Shown in pieces: positions 1 to 8,933 of a stretch of 64,000 bases of DNA. Source of the stretch: Caldithrix abyssi DSM 13497 (GTDB lineage Bacteria > Calditrichota > Calditrichia > Calditrichales > Calditrichaceae); contig NZ_CP018099.1 in the NCBI RefSeq assembly GCF_001886815.1, positions 186,001 through 250,000 of the forward strand, in the 5' to 3' direction. Position numbers and translations under genes: made by a program. A model generated the notes under the pieces. It ran no database searches and was not told the origin of the DNA. It was given only the letters and a program-made list of their open reading frames with translations. The number at the start of each line of letters is the position of its first letter. Position 1 is the stretch's first letter.

Positions 1-2
1 TC

Positions 3-137
3 GGGGCAGTGCAAGCCCATGAGGTTAAGAAATTAAACTACCTTCTCCACAAAATTCCCATTAAGTTAATTAAACTGGAAGATGTTAAGGAAAGTGATGT
101 TTCGTTACAGTTGATAAAGGAATTGTATGACTTATAA
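3..137 (+). CDS. C-terminal fragment of an unidentified upstream gene
   Basis: An open frame enters from the left edge and ends at TAA 135-137, giving the last 44 residues (ending IKELYDL) of a protein whose body is outside the window. It overlaps the start of nth by 11 bases, the usual sign of a translationally coupled operon. The fragment is lysine- and leucine-rich with no recognisable motif, so no function is proposed. Confidence 0.55.
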   Translation, partial: GAVQAHEVKKLNYLLHKIPIKLIKLEDVKESDVSLQLIKELYDL

Positions 138-822
138 CAAGCTCACAGGTAAGGAGCTCAGCAGACGGCAAATTAATGAAATACTGAAGATTCTGGAAGA
201 AACATACAACGGGGCGGAGACGGCGTTAAAATATAAAACGCCCTTTCAATTGTTAATTTCGACCATGCTGGCCGCGCAAAGCACGGACAAACGCGTAAAT
301 ATTGTGACAGAAAAGTTGTTTAAAGATTACCCAGACGCGGCTTCCATGCGGCGCATGAGCGAAGAGCAGATACGAGAATACATAAAAACCGTGGGGCTTT
401 ACAAAGCAAAAGCTAAAAATATTTTAAACGTAAGTGAGATCCTGGATGAGAAATACGGCGGCGACATCCCCGCCACGCGTGAAGAATTGATGGCTCTGCC
501 GGGCGTAGGGCGAAAAACAGCCAACGTAGTTTTGAGCATTGCCAAAAACGTGCCGGCCATTGCGGTGGATACGCACGTGTTCCGCGTCAGCAACCGAATT
601 GGACTGGCGCGAGCCAAAGACGTTTTGAACACGGAAAAACAATTGATGGAAAGCATTCCCAAAGAAAAATGGTCGCAGGCTCATCACTGGCTGATCTGGC
701 ACGGGCGAAAAATTTGCCGGGCGCGCAATCCTCTTTGCACGGAATGCCCGCTCAATCGAATCTGCTTGTATTACCGGCAAAATGAAAAAGAGGACGAAGG
801 GGCGGCAATCGCTGAAAAATGA
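127..822 (+). CDS. nth: Endonuclease III (base-excision DNA glycosylase/AP lyase)
   Basis: 231 residues, the normal length of the family. It removes oxidised pyrimidines from DNA and cleaves the abasic site by beta-elimination. The helix-hairpin-helix LPGVGRKTA is at residues 124-132 with the catalytic lysine K130; the catalytic aspartate is D148 in VDTHVFRVSNR. The C-terminal 4Fe-4S cluster is complete: C197, C204, C207, C213 in the classical C-X6-C-X2-C-X5-C spacing. The start ATG lies inside the end of the preceding gene, so it is probably co-transcribed with it. Identification is secure; the last about 15 residues are an acidic tail without known role. Confidence 0.97.
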   Translation: MTYNKLTGKELSRRQINEILKILEETYNGAETALKYKTPFQLLISTMLAAQSTDKRVNIVTEKLFKDYPDAASMRRMSEEQIREYIKTVGLYKAKAKNILNVSEILDEKYGGDIPATREELMALPGVGRKTANVVLSIAKNVPAIAVDTHVFRVSNRIGLARAKDVLNTEKQLMESIPKEKWSQAHHWLIWHGRKICRARNPLCTECPLNRICLYYRQNEKEDEGAAIAEK

Positions 823-1139
823 TCCTCAGCTCTTTTTAGGCTATTTGAAGTCCCCGGACCTTTTTAAAAAGTACCGCCAGTTTTGTAAAAAACAAAGAAG
901 AATATTTTTTTTCTAACCTTTTTTTAACGTTAGTCTTACCGCAGCTAAAAAAGAAGTTGATTAATAGCCTTTTACGCGGTTTTTCTCCACCATTCTAAAG
1001 ACAATGGGCCGCGGCCGATCAAAAAAGCCAGGTTAAGAATTATTTTTTGAAAAATACTTTACCGTTTGTTAATTTCAAATTTGTGAATTTAGGGATAATC
1101 GTTGAAATAGAAACTGAAAGCAAAAAAAAGGAATGATAA
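823..1139. other. Intergenic stretch, nothing recognised
   Basis: A 317-base AT-rich gap between nth and the phosphate transporter. It holds only an AAGGAATG ribosome site next to the downstream start; no clear terminator, repeat or small gene was found. Confidence 0.5.
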
Positions 1140-3398
1140 ATGGGAATTGAGTTTTACTACTATGCAGTTTTGATTCTGGCCATGTTTGCCGTTTTCGACA
1201 TCGTTGTTGGCGTTAGTAATGATGCCGTTAACTTTCTGAATTCTGCCATTGGCTCGAGGGTTGCTCCTTTTTATGTGATTATGATCATTGCAGGTCTTGG
1301 TCTTGTTTCGGGCGTAGTTTTTTCCAGCGGCATGATGGAGGTAGCCCGTAAGGGAATCTTCCATCCGCAATTTTTTACCATGCCCCAGTTAATTGTGCTT
1401 TTTCTGGCTGTAATGATTAGCGACGTTATTTTGCTGGACGTCTTTAACAGTTACGGTCTTCCTACTTCCACCACGGTTTCGGTTGTATTCGAGCTGCTGG
1501 GCGCGGCCGTTGCTATTTCTTTAATAAAAATATTTTCTGAAAGTCAGTCTATCGCCATGCTGGCTGAGTACATCAACACCAGCAAAGCGTTGATTATTAT
1601 ACTTGGTATTTTACTCAGCGTGGGCATTGCTTTTATTGTAGGAGCGATTGTTCAGTTCTTAACGCGTCTGCTTTTTACATTTGATTTTAGCAAACGGCTG
1701 AAAAAGTATGGCGCCCTGTGGGGGGGGCTGGCCCTGGCTTTTATCACCTATTTCATTTTGATTAAAGGCGCTAAAGGCGCTGCTTTCATTACGCCGGAAA
1801 TGTTAAAATGGATTCAAACGCACGCCTTTAGTATGCTGGCTATCATCTTTGCGGTTTCGGCCATATTTTTGCAGATATTGATCTTTTTAAATATTAATAT
1901 TCTCAAACCCATTGTATTGATTGGAACGTTTGCTCTGGCCATGGCCTTTGCCGCCAACGATCTGGTTAACTTCATCGGTGTGCCCATGGCTGGCTATCAC
2001 GCTTACGAGGCCGCTGTGCAAACCAGTGCGCCTTTAACCACAACCATGGAGGCGTTAAACAGCAAGGTGCCGGCAGAGCCGCATCTACTGCTGCTGGCTG
2101 GTATCATTATGGTTGTTACGCTGGCTTTTTCTAAAAAGGCGCGCACTGTAACTAAAACCGAAATTGATTTGAGTCGGCAGTCCGAAGGCGAAGAGCGCTT
2201 TGAATCCGTCTTTCTGGCCAGAAAAATTGTGAAGTTCTTTATTAGATTTTTCGATGCCGTCAAAAAAATTCTTCCGCAGTCGGCTCTAAACTGGTTTCGC
2301 AAAAGGCTGGATTCCGAACACTATCACCACCATCTGGCGGATGAACATACTCCTTCGTTCGATTTATTGCGCGCAGGGGTGAATTTGATGGTGGCCAGCG
2401 CGCTAATCTCTTACGCCACGTCGCACAAGCTGCCCCTTTCCACTACCTATATCACCTTTATGGTAGCCATGGGAACTTCCTTTGCCGATATGGCCTGGGG
2501 ACGCGAGAGTGCCGTTTACCGCGTGACCGGTGTGTTGACGGTTATCGCCGGCTGGTTCATGACCGCCTTTGCCGCTTTTGTTTCGGCGGCGCTGATCGCT
2601 ACTTTTATCTATTTTACCAAAGCTATCGGCGTGGGGATCATGCTTCTTGTGGTGATTGCATTTATAGCCCGCAATCACATTAAACATAAAAAACGTTTTA
2701 TCGAAAGCGAAGCCACCGAAGTTTACAACCTGAAAAAGATTACCGATGCGCATTCGTCCATTCACACTACTTTCGAGCAGATGGGCTTTTTGGTGCAAAA
2801 AATTCGTGAATCCTTAGATACCGCGCTGGAAGGTCTTTTTCAGCAAAATGAATACATTATCAAAAACGAAAGAGCAAAGAATAAAACATTCCAGAAATGG
2901 GCTAACATCATAACGGCCAACATCTTTAAATGTCTGCGTCTTTTGCAAAAGGAAGAGGCAGAGCTTTCTTACAAATATGCCAACACCATTCGCCATTTGC
3001 AGCGCATGGTTGACGGCCACCGCGATATTGTAAACCGCTCGTATTTACACGTAAGTAACCACCACAAAGGACTGCTGGGCGTGCAAATTGAAGAATTAAG
3101 CGAACTTAAAAATCAACTGTTAGAAATGCTAAAGGATGTTGAAAATACGCTGCACGCCAACGAAGAGCTTGACTACCATAAATTGGAAGAAAAGCACACC
3201 GCGCTGGAAACTCTGGCCGAAAGACTAAACGAGAAACAGATCGAACGCATTAAAGACGGCTCTTCCAAAACGAGGTTGAGCATCCTGTATTACGCCATTG
3301 TCAATGATGCGCTAATGCTTTCCAAGCAAAATTTGAAGATTCTTGAGATTTTTTCCGAAGTGTTGCACGGGGCCAAATCGGTTCTTGAAGAAAATTAA
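1140..3398 (+). CDS. PiT-family inorganic phosphate transporter with C-terminal PhoU-like domain
   Basis: 752 residues, much longer than a bare PiT carrier (about 420-540). The N-terminal part has many membrane helices and both halves of the PHO4 signature: the first copy contains NSYGLPTSTTVSVV near residue 105 and the second contains KLPLSTTYITFMVAMGTSFA near residue 430. PiT proteins import phosphate (or metal-phosphate) with H+ or Na+. After the last membrane segment (about residue 520) comes a roughly 220-residue soluble, helical, charged tail (HSSIHTTFEQMG onward) that looks like a PhoU-type helical bundle; in most bacteria such a regulator is a separate gene (pit accessory protein). 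Strong AAAAGGAATGATAA ribosome site precedes the ATG. Transporter call is firm; the PhoU-like label is inferred from length and helix pattern. Confidence 0.9.
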   Translation: MGIEFYYYAVLILAMFAVFDIVVGVSNDAVNFLNSAIGSRVAPFYVIMIIAGLGLVSGVVFSSGMMEVARKGIFHPQFFTMPQLIVLFLAVMISDVILLDVFNSYGLPTSTTVSVVFELLGAAVAISLIKIFSESQSIAMLAEYINTSKALIIILGILLSVGIAFIVGAIVQFLTRLLFTFDFSKRLKKYGALWGGLALAFITYFILIKGAKGAAFITPEMLKWIQTHAFSMLAIIFAVSAIFLQILIFLNINILKPIVLIGTFALAMAFAANDLVNFIGVPMAGYHAYEAAVQTSAPLTTTMEALNSKVPAEPHLLLLAGIIMVVTLAFSKKARTVTKTEIDLSRQSEGEERFESVFLARKIVKFFIRFFDAVKKILPQSALNWFRKRLDSEHYHHHLADEHTPSFDLLRAGVNLMVASALISYATSHKLPLSTTYITFMVAMGTSFADMAWGRESAVYRVTGVLTVIAGWFMTAFAAFVSAALIATFIYFTKAIGVGIMLLVVIAFIARNHIKHKKRFIESEATEVYNLKKITDAHSSIHTTFEQMGFLVQKIRESLDTALEGLFQQNEYIIKNERAKNKTFQKWANIITANIFKCLRLLQKEEAELSYKYANTIRHLQRMVDGHRDIVNRSYLHVSNHHKGLLGVQIEELSELKNQLLEMLKDVENTLHANEELDYHKLEEKHTALETLAERLNEKQIERIKDGSSKTRLSILYYAIVNDALMLSKQNLKILEIFSEVLHGAKSVLEEN

Positions 3399-3454
3399 CG
3401 CGACTTCTCCCGGCGCTTGCACAAACACGCAAAGGCACAAAGAAAAAGACGGGT

Positions 3455-4117
3455 TTAGGATACTTCCTCTGGAAGATCTATCCAGCCCGGGCGGGATTTG
3501 AAAATTTTTGTGCTGCTTTTAAAACTCATCCCCCAGCCCCTTCTCTTTAAAAAAGAGAAGGGGCGTAAATAGCGCCGGTTTTGTTTAGCTTTTGTCTTAA
3601 ATGTTAATTAATTTTCTGCGATTATTGGCGTAATCTGCGAGAAAATTACTTGGCGCGCGTTACGGTTGATTTTGGTTGCGGCTTCGCTGCCTTGGGATAC
3701 TTCCTCTGGAAGATCCACTCTTGCCCTGGCGGGATGCGAAAATTTTTGTGCAGCAGGAGTGGTTAATTAGTTGAATGGTTGAATGGTTGAATAGTTAGCC
3801 TGTCATTTCAAACCTGTTTCTGCAAATGTGGTGAATTCCTGACACCGTTTATGTAGGGGCGAAGGATTTCCAAGAACAATTCAGCGATGGTAAGCATTCA
3901 TCTTTAGTCATATCAAAAAAGCGCGCTGGATAAAGTAGGGTTGGAAATCCTTCGCCCTTACAAGTACGTTCATTCCTGATCTTTTGTCTGGGAGTGATGA
4001 TCGAGCGAGCAAGGGTAATTTAATTTAAAACATTCTTTGCGTCCTTTGCGACTTCTCAGGGCTCTCTGTGGTTGCTTAAATCTCAACGGAAAAGTTTTTT
4101 ATTGCGACTGTGCTGCC
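3455..4117. repeat. Dispersed non-coding repeat cluster, copy A
   Basis: The gap between the phosphate transporter and the symporter is filled by modules found again at 11131-11585, 32593-33404, 48254-48354 and 50131-50530. Modules seen: a block around GGATACTTCCTCTGGAAGAT with a GC palindrome (GCCCGGGCGGG), followed by TTTTTGTGCTGC and a perfect hairpin CCCCTTCTCTTT/AAAGAGAAGGGG; a TTGAATGGTTGAATAGTT block; and a long unit with inverted arms GGGGCGAAGGATTTCC and GGAAATCCTTCGCCC about 110 bases apart. No coding potential is evident. Confidence 0.85.
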
Positions 4118-4141
4118 CGGATCAATTAAATTTAAAAATTA

Positions 4142-5668
4142 TCAATCCTGTGTTTCTTTGTGTTTCCGTGCGGTGTTGGCTACTCTCATTGATTTAAAAT
4201 AGTCGTCCACCTGTGCGGGCGGACGCGTTAAGAGACTCACGATTACCGTTGCCAGAGCAGAGAGGAAAAAGGCCGGCACCAGTTCATAGATCATGCTCTT
4301 TAAAGCTGGAATATTGTACCAGATGATGGTGGTCAATGTGCCGGTGAGCAGCCCGGCCATAACGCCTGCCCTGGTGGTGCGTTTCCAGAACAGGGCTAAA
4401 ATAGAAGTGGGCCCGAGCGAGGCGCCAAGACCGGCCCAGGCAAACAGCACCAGCCAGAACACCAGATCTCTGGCCAGGTAGCCCAGCCCCAGAGCCGCAA
4501 TAACCAACAAAAAGATGGTTAATCTGCTGTAAATCACCAGTTGTTTTTTATTCAGACGCTGACCTTTTTTGATGAATTTTTCGTAAATATCGCGCACCAG
4601 GCTGGAAGCGGCCACCAGCAACTGCGAATCGGCGGTGGACATGATGGCGGCAAATACGGCGGCAATGGCAACGCCAAACAAAATGGGATGCAAATGCAGT
4701 TGCGCCAGAACGGGAAACAGATTCTCCGTGTCGTGGTTGGGCAGCATTTCAGGGCGGGTGAAATAGGTGCGCCCAACCAGACCAATAAAAATGGCGCCCC
4801 AGGCCATGACCACATTCCAGATGGTGCCGACCACGGCAGAATAGCGGAGCTGTTCGGCTTCTTTGATCGACATGTAGCGAACGATAATATGTGGATTTCC
4901 CGGCGAACCCAGTCCGATGCCTAAAAATCCGATGGCGGCTCCGACCGAAAGCGCAAAGGGATCAACAAACTTCGGATCAAGCGCCTGTAGCTGTGCCAGT
5001 ACCACGCTCAGCCCGCCTTTGTGCAAGATGGCAAGCGCCGGAAGAAGGACCAGCACGAGAATCATCAAAATTGCCTGAAGCATATCCGTTAAACTTACGG
5101 CCAAAAAGCCGCCTAAGATGGTGTAAAGCAGAACAATTCCGGCGGTGAGTAAAATCCCATAATCCGTTTCAATGCCAAAGCTGGCGGCAAAGGCCTTTCC
5201 GCCGCCGACAAACTGAGCGGAAACATAACTGACCATAAAAACAACCATAATCAGGGCTAACGTTAGCCGTAAAAGTCCGCTGCGGTCTTCGAAGCGATCT
5301 GCAAAAAAATCCGGTAATGTAATGCAGTCAAATTGTTCGCTAAAATGCCGTAATCTTCTACCGTAGAAAAGAAAGAGGAATAATTCTACTACAATGTATC
5401 CGATTACCGCCCACACCGCCGAAGGCCCTATTTTGTAAGCCATGCCCGTTACGCCTAAAAGCAACCAGGCGCTGCGTCCGGAAACCACGGCAGACAGGGC
5501 AACCACAAAGCGGTTCATCTTACGCCCGCCGACAAAAAATTCCCGAATACCAGCGGAGGAAAAACGGCTGGAAAAAACGCCGATCAAACTGACTAACACT
5601 AAATAGGCGATAAATGCCCCCAGACTGTAAGCATCACCGTGAATGTACGCGCTGCCGATTTTTTCCAT
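4142..5668 (-). CDS. Sodium:solute symporter (SSS family, PutP-like)
   Basis: 508 residues from ATG 5668, preceded by AAAAAGGAATTGAAC. About 13 hydrophobic segments. The family hallmark is seen in VSAQFVGGGKAFAASFGIE and in the substrate/sodium region SGRSAWLLLGVTG, close to proline symporter PutP and relatives. It would import a solute such as proline or a carboxylate with Na+ across the inner membrane; substrate cannot be fixed from sequence. The frame is open another 36 codons upstream, but this extension lacks a ribosome site and overlaps a better-supported 29-codon ORF in another frame, so the internal ATG is chosen. The stop codon of that small ORF lies 2 bases before this start, suggesting translational coupling. 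Confidence 0.92.
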   Translation of the reverse strand: MEKIGSAYIHGDAYSLGAFIAYLVLVSLIGVFSSRFSSAGIREFFVGGRKMNRFVVALSAVVSGRSAWLLLGVTGMAYKIGPSAVWAVIGYIVVELFLFLFYGRRLRHFSEQFDCITLPDFFADRFEDRSGLLRLTLALIMVVFMVSYVSAQFVGGGKAFAASFGIETDYGILLTAGIVLLYTILGGFLAVSLTDMLQAILMILVLVLLPALAILHKGGLSVVLAQLQALDPKFVDPFALSVGAAIGFLGIGLGSPGNPHIIVRYMSIKEAEQLRYSAVVGTIWNVVMAWGAIFIGLVGRTYFTRPEMLPNHDTENLFPVLAQLHLHPILFGVAIAAVFAAIMSTADSQLLVAASSLVRDIYEKFIKKGQRLNKKQLVIYSRLTIFLLVIAALGLGYLARDLVFWLVLFAWAGLGASLGPTSILALFWKRTTRAGVMAGLLTGTLTTIIWYNIPALKSMIYELVPAFFLSALATVIVSLLTRPPAQVDDYFKSMRVANTARKHKETQD

Positions 5669-5670
5669 GT

Positions 5671-5760
5671 TCAATTCCTTTTTGTTTTTTGTGCCAGCCA
5701 CAACGAAAAGAGAATAAGTCCCGTAGGAACGATGAACATCATAAAATAAAAAGAGAACAT
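5671..5760 (-). CDS. 29-residue hydrophobic peptide coupled to the SSS symporter
   Basis: ATG at 5760 with GAGGAG eight bases upstream; TGA at 5673-5671, two bases before the symporter ATG. The peptide starts MFSFYFMMFIVPTGLILFSL, forms one membrane helix, and ends with a positive tail (QKTKRN). The symporter ribosome site lies inside its last codons. Small membrane proteins encoded beside SSS and NSS carriers are known as accessory subunits in other bacteria (for example MetS beside MetP), so an accessory role is plausible but inferred. It could alternatively be only a coupling leader. Confidence 0.6.
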   Translation of the reverse strand: MFSFYFMMFIVPTGLILFSLWLAQKTKRN

Positions 5761-5913
5761 AGCCATTTCTCCTCAATTTATTAATGTTAAAAAATAGAAA
5801 AAAAACATAAGCGGAGCAAGAAAGACAGGTTCGGAAATGGTCAATTTTTTTTGTATTTGAATAAAATGATTTACTGCCTTAATTTATCCTCTGACAAATT
5901 GAAAGGAGTAAAG

Positions 5914-8046
5914 ATGAAGATTCGTTTGTTTGGTGTTTTGCTTTTGTTCACCTTTTCGCTCTTTGCCGAAGAAGGCATGTATCCCATTACGGAAATTCAT
6001 AAACTCAACCTGAAAAAACTGGGCATTGAATTGAGCGCAGACCAGATTTTTTCGGAAAACGAAGTGAGCCTTTCTGACGCCATTGTTCAAATAGGAGGAT
6101 GCACGGGCTCGTTTATTTCGCCGGAAGGTTTGATTTTGACCAACCACCATTGCGCATTTCGTGCCATTCAAAACATCAGCAGCACAGAAAACGACTATTT
6201 AACCAACGGTTTTGTCGCCCATACGCTGCAGGAAGAGCGCCCGGCTAAAGGCTACACGGTGCGCATTACAGAAAGAGTAGAAGATGTTTCGCAACGCGTT
6301 TTGAACGCCGTTAAACACATCGAAGACCCCATCGAGCGGGAAAAAGCAATCGAAAAAATCACCAAGCAAATTGTAAAAGAGCAGGAGCAAAAGCATCCAG
6401 GGAAAAGGGCCGCTGTTTCGGAGATGTTTCCGGGCAAAACCTATTACCTTTTCATTTACACCTATCTTAAAGACGTGCGTCTGGTTTATGCGCCGCCCCG
6501 CTCCATCGGAGAGTTTGGCGGAGAATTTGACAACTGGGAGTGGCCGCGTCACACCGGCGATTTTACGCTGATGCGCGCCTACGTGGCTCCGGACGGATCG
6601 CCGTCTGATTACAGCGAAGAAAACGTCCCTTACAGGCCTAAATCGTATTTAAAAGTAGCGGCTAAAGGCGTAGAAGAAGGGGATCGCGTGTTTATTCTGG
6701 GCTATCCCGGGCGCACTTACCGTCATCGAACCTCAGCCTTCCTGGCCTTTGAATATGAATTCCGTATGCCGTTTGTGGTTGATTGGTATCAGTGGCAAAT
6801 TGATTTGTTGACGACTTTGGGCAAAGACGACGCCGACCGTTCTTTAAAATTCAGTTCGTGGATTAAAGGTCTGGCTAACACGGAAAAAAATTACCGCGGA
6901 AAATTACAGGGCATCCGCCGGATCGGATTGCTCGAACAAAAAAAGAACGAAGAGGAAAAGATTCAGGTCTTCATTGCGGAAAATAATCTAAAAAAATATC
7001 AGCATGTTTTGACCGAAATTAAACAGATCTATCATACGTATCGACAAAGCGCCGTGCGAGAGATGTTGCTTTCTTATTTTGGCCGCAGCCCTGTTTTGCC
7101 GGCAGTTGCCCGAACTCTGGTTCTGGCTGCCGAAGAACGTCAAAAAGAAGACCTTGAGCGCGAAAGGGCCTTTATGGATCGTAATTTTAAACGTACGCAG
7201 ACGTACACTCTGTTACGTTTAAAAAATTTTGATAGCCAGGCCGATCAGTTAATTTTGCAAGAATTACTCAAAAAAGCGGCGGCGCTTCCTGAAGATCAGC
7301 GGATTTCCGCGCTTCGCTCAATTTTCAAGCTGGATGATGCCGCCGAAACGCGTCAGGTAATATCAGAGGCTTACCGGAAAACGCGTTTAAGCGATCCTGA
7401 GTTTGTGAAAACGTGCTTTGCCAAAACGCCGGATGAATTGAAAGCCCTGAACGATCCGTTAATCAACTGGATGCTGGCCCTCAAAGAAGATTACGAAACG
7501 TTGAAGAATATTCGCAAAGAGCGAAATGGAAAGTTACGTCGCCTGCGCGCCCTGTGGCTGGAGGCAAAACAGGCCTATCTAAAAACCGATTTCATCCCGG
7601 ATGCCAACGGCACCTATCGCATGACCTTTGGTTTTATTGAAGGCTACGCGCCGGCAGATGCGGTTTACAAAGCGCCTATCACCACCGGGCGCGGCATTTT
7701 AGAAAAACATACCGGCAAATCGCCTTTTGATACGCCGGAAAAATTGCTCGCCCTGCTCAAGGCAAAGCAATTCGGCCCTTTTGTCAGTAAAACGGTTGGC
7801 ACCCTGCCGGTTGGCATTTTGTACAGTTGCGACACCACCGGCGGCAATTCCGGCAGCCCGGTGCTAAACGCCCGCGGCCAGTTGGTCGGCTTAAATTTTG
7901 ACCGGGCTTTTGAAGCCACCATTAATGATTACGCATGGAACCACCAATACAGTCGCTCCATTGGCGTGGACATACGTTACATTTTGTTTCTATTAAAGTA
8001 TTTTTCAGGCGCGGAGCATCTTTTAGAAGAAATGGGCGTGCAGTGA
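5914..8046 (+). CDS. S46-family dipeptidyl-peptidase (DPP7/DPP11 type), exported
   Basis: 710 residues from ATG 5914, chosen because AAAGGAG lies just upstream and a signal peptide follows directly (MKIRLFGVLLLFTFSLFA then EEGMYP). Family S46 serine peptidases are periplasmic exopeptidases that remove dipeptides from peptide N-termini during protein scavenging. The catalytic histidine is in LTNHHCAF, the aspartate region in HTGDFTLMRAY, and the serine in TTGGNSGSPVLNARG; the central helical domain characteristic of S46 lies between. Shortly after the serine the sequence reads GLNFDRAFEA. The residue after FD is arginine, as in DPP11 (Asp/Glu-specific), where DPP7 has glycine; specificity is therefore inferred as acidic. 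Length is normal. Confidence 0.93.
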   Translation: MKIRLFGVLLLFTFSLFAEEGMYPITEIHKLNLKKLGIELSADQIFSENEVSLSDAIVQIGGCTGSFISPEGLILTNHHCAFRAIQNISSTENDYLTNGFVAHTLQEERPAKGYTVRITERVEDVSQRVLNAVKHIEDPIEREKAIEKITKQIVKEQEQKHPGKRAAVSEMFPGKTYYLFIYTYLKDVRLVYAPPRSIGEFGGEFDNWEWPRHTGDFTLMRAYVAPDGSPSDYSEENVPYRPKSYLKVAAKGVEEGDRVFILGYPGRTYRHRTSAFLAFEYEFRMPFVVDWYQWQIDLLTTLGKDDADRSLKFSSWIKGLANTEKNYRGKLQGIRRIGLLEQKKNEEEKIQVFIAENNLKKYQHVLTEIKQIYHTYRQSAVREMLLSYFGRSPVLPAVARTLVLAAEERQKEDLERERAFMDRNFKRTQTYTLLRLKNFDSQADQLILQELLKKAAALPEDQRISALRSIFKLDDAAETRQVISEAYRKTRLSDPEFVKTCFAKTPDELKALNDPLINWMLALKEDYETLKNIRKERNGKLRRLRALWLEAKQAYLKTDFIPDANGTYRMTFGFIEGYAPADAVYKAPITTGRGILEKHTGKSPFDTPEKLLALLKAKQFGPFVSKTVGTLPVGILYSCDTTGGNSGSPVLNARGQLVGLNFDRAFEATINDYAWNHQYSRSIGVDIRYILFLLKYFSGAEHLLEEMGVQ

Positions 8047-8091
8047 ACCAATTTTGCCAATCATCATTAAAAATAAAAAAAGGAATGAACC

Positions 8092-8892
8092 ATGTTTCAC
8101 TGGAACGTAGATCCGGAAATATTTAGTTACGGAATAATCCATATTCGCTACTACAGTTTGCTGTTTATGGCCGGCTTTGTGGTTGGCATTTACATGTTCA
8201 ACTGGATTTACAAACGCGAAAACAAGCCGTTACAGGATCTGGATACGCTATTGGTTTACATGTTGGTGGGTACGATTGTGGGCGCCCGGCTGGGCCACTG
8301 CATTTTTTACGATTTTACCTATTATTTCAGTCAGCCCATTCGTATTTTAAAGGTCTGGGAGGGCGGTTTGGCCAGCCACGGCGCGGCCATTGGTATTTTG
8401 CTGGCCCTTTACCTGTACACTAAAAAGCGGCCGGATCAACCGTTTTTGTGGCTGGTCGATCGCATCGTTATTGCCGTTGCTCTGGCTGGCAGTTTTATCC
8501 GCCTGGGGAATTTCTTTAATTCGGAGATTATCGGTCGGCCGACCGACGTGCCGTGGGCCGTTATTTTTGACCGGGTTGACGCCATTCCCCGCCATCCGAC
8601 GCAGATTTATGAAGCTCTGGCCTATTTTTTGATCTTTCTTTTTCTCTTTTTTAAATACAAGAAATTGGGAGCAAAAACACCGCAGGGACACCTGTTTGGC
8701 CTGTTCTTAATTCTGGTTTTTGGATTCAGATTTTTTGTGGAATTTCTAAAAGAAAACCAGTCGGCATTTGAAGCGCAACTCCCTTTGAATATGGGGCAAA
8801 TTTTGAGCATCCCGCTGGTCATTTTCGGGTTTTATCTGTTGTTGCGTCAGCAAAAACAAAAATCCGGATCAGGGAACGGTAAAAAGGAATGA
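8092..8892 (+). CDS. lgt: Prolipoprotein diacylglyceryl transferase
   Basis: 266 residues, seven membrane segments. Lgt moves a diacylglyceryl group from phosphatidylglycerol to the lipobox cysteine of prolipoproteins at the inner membrane. Family motifs present: SHGAAIGILLAL, the signature RLGNFFNSEIIGRPTDVPWA near residues 138-157, and RHPTQIYEAL. A ribosome site AAAAAAAGGAATGAACC precedes the ATG. It follows the peptidase gene by 45 bases and is probably co-transcribed. The window encodes likely substrates (lipoproteins at 25101-25826 and 11668-13062). Confidence 0.97.
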   Translation: MFHWNVDPEIFSYGIIHIRYYSLLFMAGFVVGIYMFNWIYKRENKPLQDLDTLLVYMLVGTIVGARLGHCIFYDFTYYFSQPIRILKVWEGGLASHGAAIGILLALYLYTKKRPDQPFLWLVDRIVIAVALAGSFIRLGNFFNSEIIGRPTDVPWAVIFDRVDAIPRHPTQIYEALAYFLIFLFLFFKYKKLGAKTPQGHLFGLFLILVFGFRFFVEFLKENQSAFEAQLPLNMGQILSIPLVIFGFYLLLRQQKQKSGSGNGKKE

Positions 8893-8933
8893 AAAATTTT
8901 GCTCCCCTGTAAAACCAAATGGGAGGAGCCGCC

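Noticed and set aside
5671-5776. N-terminal 36-codon extension of the symporter
   Set aside because: No ribosome site, no similarity to SSS proteins, and it overlaps the better supported 29-codon ORF in another frame.
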